A stretch of 64,000 bases of DNA, from the NCBI RefSeq assembly GCF_031143425.1, contig NC_090445.1, positions 1,194,276,691 through 1,194,340,690 on the forward strand. Reading direction: 5' to 3'. The notes beneath the pieces are model-generated. The model was not told the DNA's origin, did no database searches, and saw only the letters and a program-made list of their open reading frames with translations. The stretch's first letter is position 1; each line of letters starts with the position of its first letter. This stretch comes from Pleurodeles waltl (taxonomy: Eukaryota; Chordata; Amphibia; Caudata; Salamandridae). Below, piece after piece: positions 58,011 through 64,000 of the stretch. Position numbers and translations under genes: made by a program.

Positions 58011-60848
58011 TTATTAAGTTGCAAAACTGCCAATTCCTATTCGTCCACAGCCTTGAGCTACTGCCTCACATGGCCGGGTTCTAATTCACATTATTTCCCA
58101 TGATATGTACTATATCACGACTGCATGCTTGAGACAAGTGCAGATAATCACCCAGAATCTCCTCCTAAAAATAATTCTGTACTGACTTCAAGGCACCACT
58201 CATTACTGTGCTTCCCTGATCTAGTTAAATCAGCAAGGAGTAAATCTATAGTCAGAATCAGACTTAAACACTACGCAGAACTGGGCCTGTTACCCACATA
58301 CGAGTAGTGAAGATGGTCTGAAATATACCATTGAGTTTGCTACTCTGCGTTAGACTTTTGGGTTAATTTTAACTCCATGGCCAAACGGGGCTCTAAAGGA
58401 GCTTATGGTCAAGTCCAGTATCCACTACTGTGTGCGGGTTGGGAGGTTTGAAAAGAACAAAAGTCTAATGCTGTAAGCAGAATGGGAATAGGTGATATTT
58501 TCCATCCTGTATCTTGTACCCTAAAACCATCATCCTACTGCTCTATTAGCATCCTAAAGAAAGTCAAGAAATAATTTCTGTAATTGACCTTCAGGACAAG
58601 ACCTTGAGAAGATAATTCCAAAGGGCTCTTTGGAATACTGTTTAACACACTTGTATCGCAAGAATGCTCAGTTCTACATTCCATGCATGGCACTGCATCA
58701 GTTCGTTAATAGTCCTAGCCTTTAGACACAAGTAACAACAAAGGTCCTCACAACGGTTGTAGTGGCATGGAGATGCCTAATCCGGCTCCTTTATGCTAGG
58801 GAGGTGCGACAAACGCAAATATGAGGATCTTAAGCTGTTCCATGCACCTTCATAACTCCCATAACTCCAAATATCCATAGCCATCTAGAAGTCAGCAATC
58901 TCTTCCAATTCTAGGTCTCCATTACAAATCTAAGGTCCTAGTTGGTATTACACAAACAGTGGGAGTTCATTGTGGCTCTTTTCAATGTTATCCAAGGCAA
59001 AGTGTTCCTCTTCCACTGAAGGCTATAACAATTAGACTCCATGTGAGAATCCTCTTGAAATCATCTTTTGTCACAGCAAGGTGGTGGCTTTGAGTCACAA
59101 GACATCACATCACCTTTTATTGTTCTCTCCTAGGTAGGTAGCAAAGCCCCAAAAACCACTACTTCGACAAACTTTAACTACCTGGTCACACACATTCAAT
59201 ACTGATCTTATGGTCACACACCTTCCTCAACAATGACCTTACAATCTGGAAAAACAAAATCCGAAGGCAGACGCTTAGACAGCGGATTAACTGAACCATC
59301 CTTATTACTGTATCAAATACGCAAGCATGATGGCATCCTAGGACATCCAGGGCCACTGGGCAATGAAGAAAGATATTTCCCTTCAGCTGGGTAAGCTTTC
59401 AGGGGGAACAAAAAACAATTCAGGGGTTTATATCTTCTCTTTTATGTATGAAGGATGTCCTCTTCCGCCCTTCAATGTTGGGTCTCCTGGATGCATTTCC
59501 ACCTTTTTGGTGATCACAAAATCGGGGATGAAGGCTGTTTTGGTAGCCCCTCTTGAAGGTGCTGGTTCCTCCTTTGACTCAGATGACCAGAGGGAGGCAA
59601 AAAATAGCTCTTGTGTTTATCTAAAGGATGACCACTGTTCTCCCTGTCTCAGTTACAGAGGATCCAACTGATGGCTTGGAGGCGAATGGTCTGCAAAAAA
59701 ATAGCCAATTACGAGAGGAAGAAAATCTTAAACCTTTAATGAAACCGGCTATGCTGGCATCTTATTTCTGCCACTGAGGCTACTTCTAACAATTTTGCAC
59801 TATCGTCCCATGAACCTTTCAAGGATATAGGCGTAGGGGAGGGGGTTTTCCCCGGGGCACTCAGTCTCTACTATGAGATATCAGCAGGCAGCCTGATTTT
59901 CCAGTAGCCCTTGATTAAGATTTAGACGGTGGTAACTGTTACACTACACTCTGAGCTTTTAAAATCCAGTGTTTACTAATTTATTTCAAGCTAGGATCTG
60001 TCGCTGGTTCAAACCCTATCAGAATTCCTCTTTGAACCCTTGAGGGGGGTTTCTCTCAACTTTACTGGAAAACTTCTTTTTGGTCACCATCATCTTGTCA
60101 AAACAGTTACGTGAACTTGGGGATCTTAGCATTAAGGATCCCTACATGCAGTTCTAGCCAGATGGATTGCTCTTGTGACGTTTACTTTCTTTCCGAGTTT
60201 AACTGTTCTTATATAATTTCCTCTCTTACTAGGTAACTCAATGTGCAGCAGGGGTTGGGTGCACAGAAGGTAGAGTTAAGGGCTTGGCTACTAGCTAAGG
60301 GTCATGCACATGAGGATTCATTGTATAAAAGGAAGATGAAGTATAACTGGCCTTTGCACAGCACCCAGCCATCATCACCACAAGGGTCCCCTTTAACAAA
60401 CTCTGTAAGCAGCTTGAACCAATCTGCACATTTCTATATCCTGCACGAGACAGCTACACACTGGCAAACCATGGCAGTAAAGCCAGCACCCCACAGTTCA
60501 GGGGACAATGCACAACCACAACTGCAAGCAGGGCAGAGTCCAGAGCCGGTACCGCAATGAACAGTGCAGCACACCATTGGGGCTAGCAGTAGGTAGTAGA
60601 ATAATGGGGAAGAAGCCAGCAAACATCAACAATATTGTGCACACACACAAGCAGAAACATGCAGCTGCTTCTGGTGACATGAAGCCATTGTTATTAGAGT
60701 GGCAGGTCTACCGAGGGTTGCTGGATTGTTAGTGTTATAGAATAAGCTAAATAGTCCCGGCAGAACTTGCCCCATCATGTGCTTCATCCTCATTACCAAG
60801 TTAGTGCTCTCAGTGTGCACCAATGGACAAAACAATAAAATTACTAAC
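58011..60848. other. Intron sequence, no gene recognised
   Basis: About 2.8 kb with scattered short frames, including 59363-59671 on the plus strand. No motif, border or tandem repeat that I can name. Confidence 0.45.
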
Positions 60849-61019
60849 CTGACACATGGATACAAGTAGTCGTTCAAAATGTCCTGAAGTATCAGATCGG
60901 ATGTCCTTTTCAATGTCTCGGCCAAAATCTGTTTTATAACACTGAACAATGTTTTTAATTTCACTGTTTGTTCTTGTGCAAAGAATCTCAATGAGTACTC
61001 TTTCTTGAGTTCCAGCACC
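60849..61019 (-). CDS. ANXA7: Annexin A7 internal exon (second annexin repeat)
   Basis: Codes for 57 residues in phase 0: GAGTQERVLIEILCTRTNSE, then IKNIVQCYKTDFGRDIEKD, then IRSDTSGHFERLLVSMCQ. The GAGT-Q-E loop plus the acidic residue about 40 positions later (RSDTSG) form an annexin calcium site, and the block is the C-terminal three quarters of repeat 2. Acceptor TTTCCAATAG before GGTGCTGG; donor ATGTGTCAG|GTTAGTAA. The next exon in the message is at 35178-35348. The preceding exon, which should end with the KAMQ-type residues of the helix before the loop, was not found between 61020 and 64000. Frame is intact; the gene is expected to be functional. Confidence 0.94.
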
Positions 61020-62939
61020 CTATTGGAAACAAAGCCATAAATTCTGTCAGTAAGGTTGCAAAAGTAAATTTGACATAAGTATCTACAACATAAAATCTGT
61101 TTTAATGAATAAAAATAACTTAATTACAGTAGAAATGTAGAATGATACTAGCATTACAAGATTAAGATAACACCAAGAAATCAAGTAACGTATTCTAAGT
61201 TAACATCTCCGATCCACAATCCATTACCTGGTTTACTACAATGAGAATGTACCTATGCTCAAGAACAATACTTGCATCAGTCCCTACACAGAAGCACAGC
61301 GCTGCTAAACTAGGATATAATAAGTTGTTTCTCACCATAAGAACTACTCTATCCTTGATCCCTCTACCCAACTGGTCATAGAAATGAGGTGTCCCTTGTA
61401 AGGGTAGGATCGATGTAGGCACCCTAACACTTTAAGGGCTTAGATAGTTAAGCTCACAATTCTCAGAGGGTTTATGCTATCTTTTACCAGGATCTTCCAC
61501 CACCTGTACATTTAGATCCTTTTCTTCCTTCAGCCCTTGTTTATCCAGTTATTTATGGTGATAAGTTATTTGGGTATAAAGAATACAAGAAGTTACACTC
61601 CGGTCATATTACTGAAAGGACTGACTGACTTGGAATAAAGTAGATACTATTATTAGTAACCATGACTATACTTTTTCCAACTTAATATTCTCCTATTAAT
61701 TTCAGCAAGTGCAATACACTGAACAATGGTGTCCTAAACATCCTGTATCAGTGAACCAAATTCAACAGTCACAAATATGGGCATTACAGTCAGCTGTAAC
61801 TTTTTAGATTTAACAGCTTAACAACGCAGATTACTCAGGTTCATCACCAGTAGGTACAAGTGTCCATTTATCATGGAACATTTGCCATGTATTAGATCCC
61901 TTCAATCATCTTAACATGTGCTGGTAGGCAAGCCTCATTTTCTAACCTGAGCTATTCAACTGGGTTAGTTTTTCACACAGTCACACAGGTAAAATGAATT
62001 GGCAGAAACCATCTACAAACTATTCTATTCTGCTTTAATATGAGTGGTACCTGTTCAAATTTCCATGCCCCCCCCCCCCCCCCACCACCACCAAATAAGT
62101 CAGTCATACTTATAAAACAGTGGACATTCACTCAACTAAGAGCAATCACATTTCTTTAATCCAGGTGGTCTAACACAGATGCAGAGTGATTCACTCTGAG
62201 TTCAGCATTTCCTGACACAGTCCCAGTTACTGCACAACTACTATCCCACTCATCTAAGATGCACACAAGCATCTACATAATACGTCCTGCTGCTTTCCTT
62301 GGCCAAATCATGAACGCAAAGACCTCTGTTTGTTTTTCACAGGTGTTGGCCCTGGCCTTTCTCAAAGGGTTATCCCCAAACTTTTTGCCTTCTTCCTCCT
62401 ATTTTTTCTGACCAGTTTTGGTTGGCTTTAGGACTCTTGGCACTTTACCACTGCTAACCAGTGCTAAAATGCATATGCTCTCTGCCTCAATTTTATTGGT
62501 GTTTGGTTTATCCATGCTTGGCATATTTGAATTACTAGCAGGACCCTAGTATAGTGCACCATGTGTGCCCAGGGCCTGTAAATCAAAGGCTACTAGTGGG
62601 CCTACAGCACTGATTGACACCCACATGAGTAGCCCTGTAAACATTTTTCAGACCTACCTCTGGTCATACGTTTATTCATTCTACATGTTTTTGTATGTGT
62701 CTATGGTGGTCTATCACGTTGAAAATATGCAAATGCTTGGTGGAAGTTTTTTCCACACCTTCAAATCATCACCAAGTTATCTTATCTGACATGAACAAGT
62801 CAAATAACTTCTGCTTATGACCATTCATTTAGCTCACGTAGTTATTCAGAGAGTGTCGGGGGCTTCGACGCTCATCAACTTGATAGCATTCCTTAATATA
62901 GCTAGTAGCACTGCTAACAGCATCACTCTCCTTTTTCTT
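61020..62939. other. ANXA7: Annexin A7 intron, no element recognised
   Basis: Upstream intron on the minus strand. AT-rich; includes a run of about 17 C at 62067-62083 followed by CACCACCACC. Nothing else identified. Confidence 0.55.
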
Positions 62940-63293
62940 TAAATTCTGTCATGAACAGGGTGAAAATATATGCCCTGGGAGTATAGAGTATCCATGATTA
63001 GTAGATTGCCAAGTGACATAACTCCAGACCCATTTCTGTATGTGGTACACTGCTGTCATGTTCTCAGTCTTTACAATGATCCATCGCTGCGGACAAACAA
63101 GTAAAAAGGTTTTTAGGGCTAGGTAAATGGCCAAGAGCTCTAGGTTGTTGATGTGCCTCCCCTGGAGAAGGTGTGTCCAGTTGTCGAATAGCCATAGCAC
63201 CAAGGTGTTAGCTCCAATGAGCGATGCGTCTTGGTAGAGTCACCTCCAGAAGAAGGTCGTAAGAAGGCCTGCCAGCAACAGATTGTTGCTGTT
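62940..63293 (-). pseudogene. DIRS RNase H fragment, divergent lineage
   Basis: Minus-strand frames give DASLIGANTLVLW-like residues, then GRHINNLELLAIYLALKTF and WIIVKTENMTAVYHIQK. These match in order the RNase H blocks INHLELLAVFQALKAF and VKTDNMTTMYYLNKQ of the full DIRS copies. Truncated on the 5' side by the LTR that begins at 63294. Confidence 0.72.
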
Positions 63294-64000
63294 TGTAGGA
63301 GGCTGGACTGGCTTGTAGTGAGTACCAAGGGGTACTTGCACCTTGCACCAGGCCCAGTTATCCCTTATTAGTGTATAGGGTGTCTAGCAGCTTAGGCTGA
63401 TAGATAATGGTAGCTTAGCAGAGCAGCTTAGGCTGAACTAGGAGACGTGTGAAGCTACTACAGTACCACTTAGTGTCATATGCACAATATCATAAGAAAA
63501 CACAATACAAGGTTATACTAAAAATAAAGGTACTTTATTTTTATGACAATATGCCAAAGTATCTTAGAGTGTACCCTCAGTGAGAGGATAGGAAATATAC
63601 ACAAGATATATATACACAATAGCAAAAATATGCAGTATAGTCTTAGAAAACAGTGCAAACAATGTATAGTTACAATAGGATGCAATGGGGACACATAGGG
63701 ATAGGGGCAACACAAACCATATACTCCAAAAGTGGAATGCGAACCACGAATGGACCCCAAACCTATGTGACCTTGTAGAGGGTCGCTGGGACTATTAGAA
63801 AATAGTGAGAGTTAGAAAAATAACCCTCCCCAAGACCCTGAAAAGTGAGTGCAAAGTGCACTAAAGTTCCCCTAAGGACAAAGAAGTCGTGTTAGAGGAA
63901 TAATGCAGGAAAGACACAAACCAACAATGCAACAACGATGGATTTCCAATCTAGGGTACCTGTGGAACAAGGGGACCAAGTCCAAAAGTCACAAGCAAGT
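63294..64000 (-). mobile_element. LTR-like element, cut by the window end
   Basis: Opens TGTAGGAGGCTGGACTGG and follows the element at 7603 closely in the first part, with AATAAA on the minus strand at 63534-63539. It interrupts the DIRS RNase H fragment. The far border is outside the window, so type and length are taken from the related copies. Confidence 0.65.

Larger units (their letters stand above)
35349..60848 (-). other. ANXA7: Annexin A7 intron, 25.5 kb, filled with transposons
   Basis: Bounded by GTTAGTAA at the upstream exon and CTGACTGTAG at the downstream exon. Contains at least three LINEs, two hAT-like elements, one Harbinger-like MITE and one decayed DIRS, listed separately. 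Large stretches (37500-37890, 51560-54830, 58010-60848) hold nothing I can name. Confidence 0.85.

Noticed and set aside
59363..59671. Plus-strand 102-codon frame
   Set aside because: No recognisable domain or repeat relation; length is within chance for this amount of DNA.
60000..60030. tRNA-like B box (GGTTCAAACCC)
   Set aside because: No A box at the right distance and no cloverleaf; a lone match is expected by chance.

Overview
The window looks like non-coding, repeat-packed DNA from a giant-genome salamander. I infer a newt, most likely Pleurodeles or a close relative, from the repeat families (DIRS elements with GTAAGTGACATT ends, long LTRs running TGTAGGA...TTACA on the plus strand) and from an intron of about 25.5 kb. 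The species is recognition from memory, not proven. There is no sign of bacterial organisation: no operons, no ribosome binding sites, no tRNA or rRNA genes that I can see.

The only host gene I can support is annexin A7 on the minus strand, seen as two consecutive internal exons of 57 codons each: 60849-61019 and then 35178-35348. Both have AG/GT splice borders and phase 0. The other exons must lie outside the window or were missed. Everything from 35349 to 60848 is one intron, and everything below 35178 is the next intron or beyond.

Layout. 1-7600: fragments of two LINE types, a piece of an old DIRS gag, a TA microsatellite and degenerate short repeats. 7603-12000: a long solo LTR-like element and a second LTR-like stretch carrying a tandem array rich in CCAAT. 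12252-32738: three DIRS tyrosine-recombinase retrotransposons (A, B, C), head to tail on the minus strand, separated only by AT-rich microsatellite; the third is split by a 2.7 kb solo LTR with a 5 bp target duplication. 33481-33612: a displaced second copy of the last DIRS end plus its flank. 35178-35348: annexin exon. 35568-35792: hAT MITE. 36190-37500: L2-type LINE. 37892-44800: a long LINE with a candidate promoter-monomer array, split by a Harbinger-like MITE. 45221-46064: hAT element. 46990-51560: L1/Tx1-type LINE. 54830-58010: a decayed, gag-less DIRS of another lineage. 60849-61019: annexin exon. 62940-63293: DIRS RNase H fragment, next to another LTR that runs off the end.

The DIRS elements are the main coding content. 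Each encodes Gag (zinc-binding Cys/His N-terminus, RGG-rich C-terminus), a reverse transcriptase/RNase H/methyltransferase-like polyprotein, and a tyrosine recombinase in an overlapping frame. Each carries inverted terminal repeats and an internal complementary region that copies both termini. All three are inactivated by frameshifts, stops or insertion, so none looks able to move by itself today.
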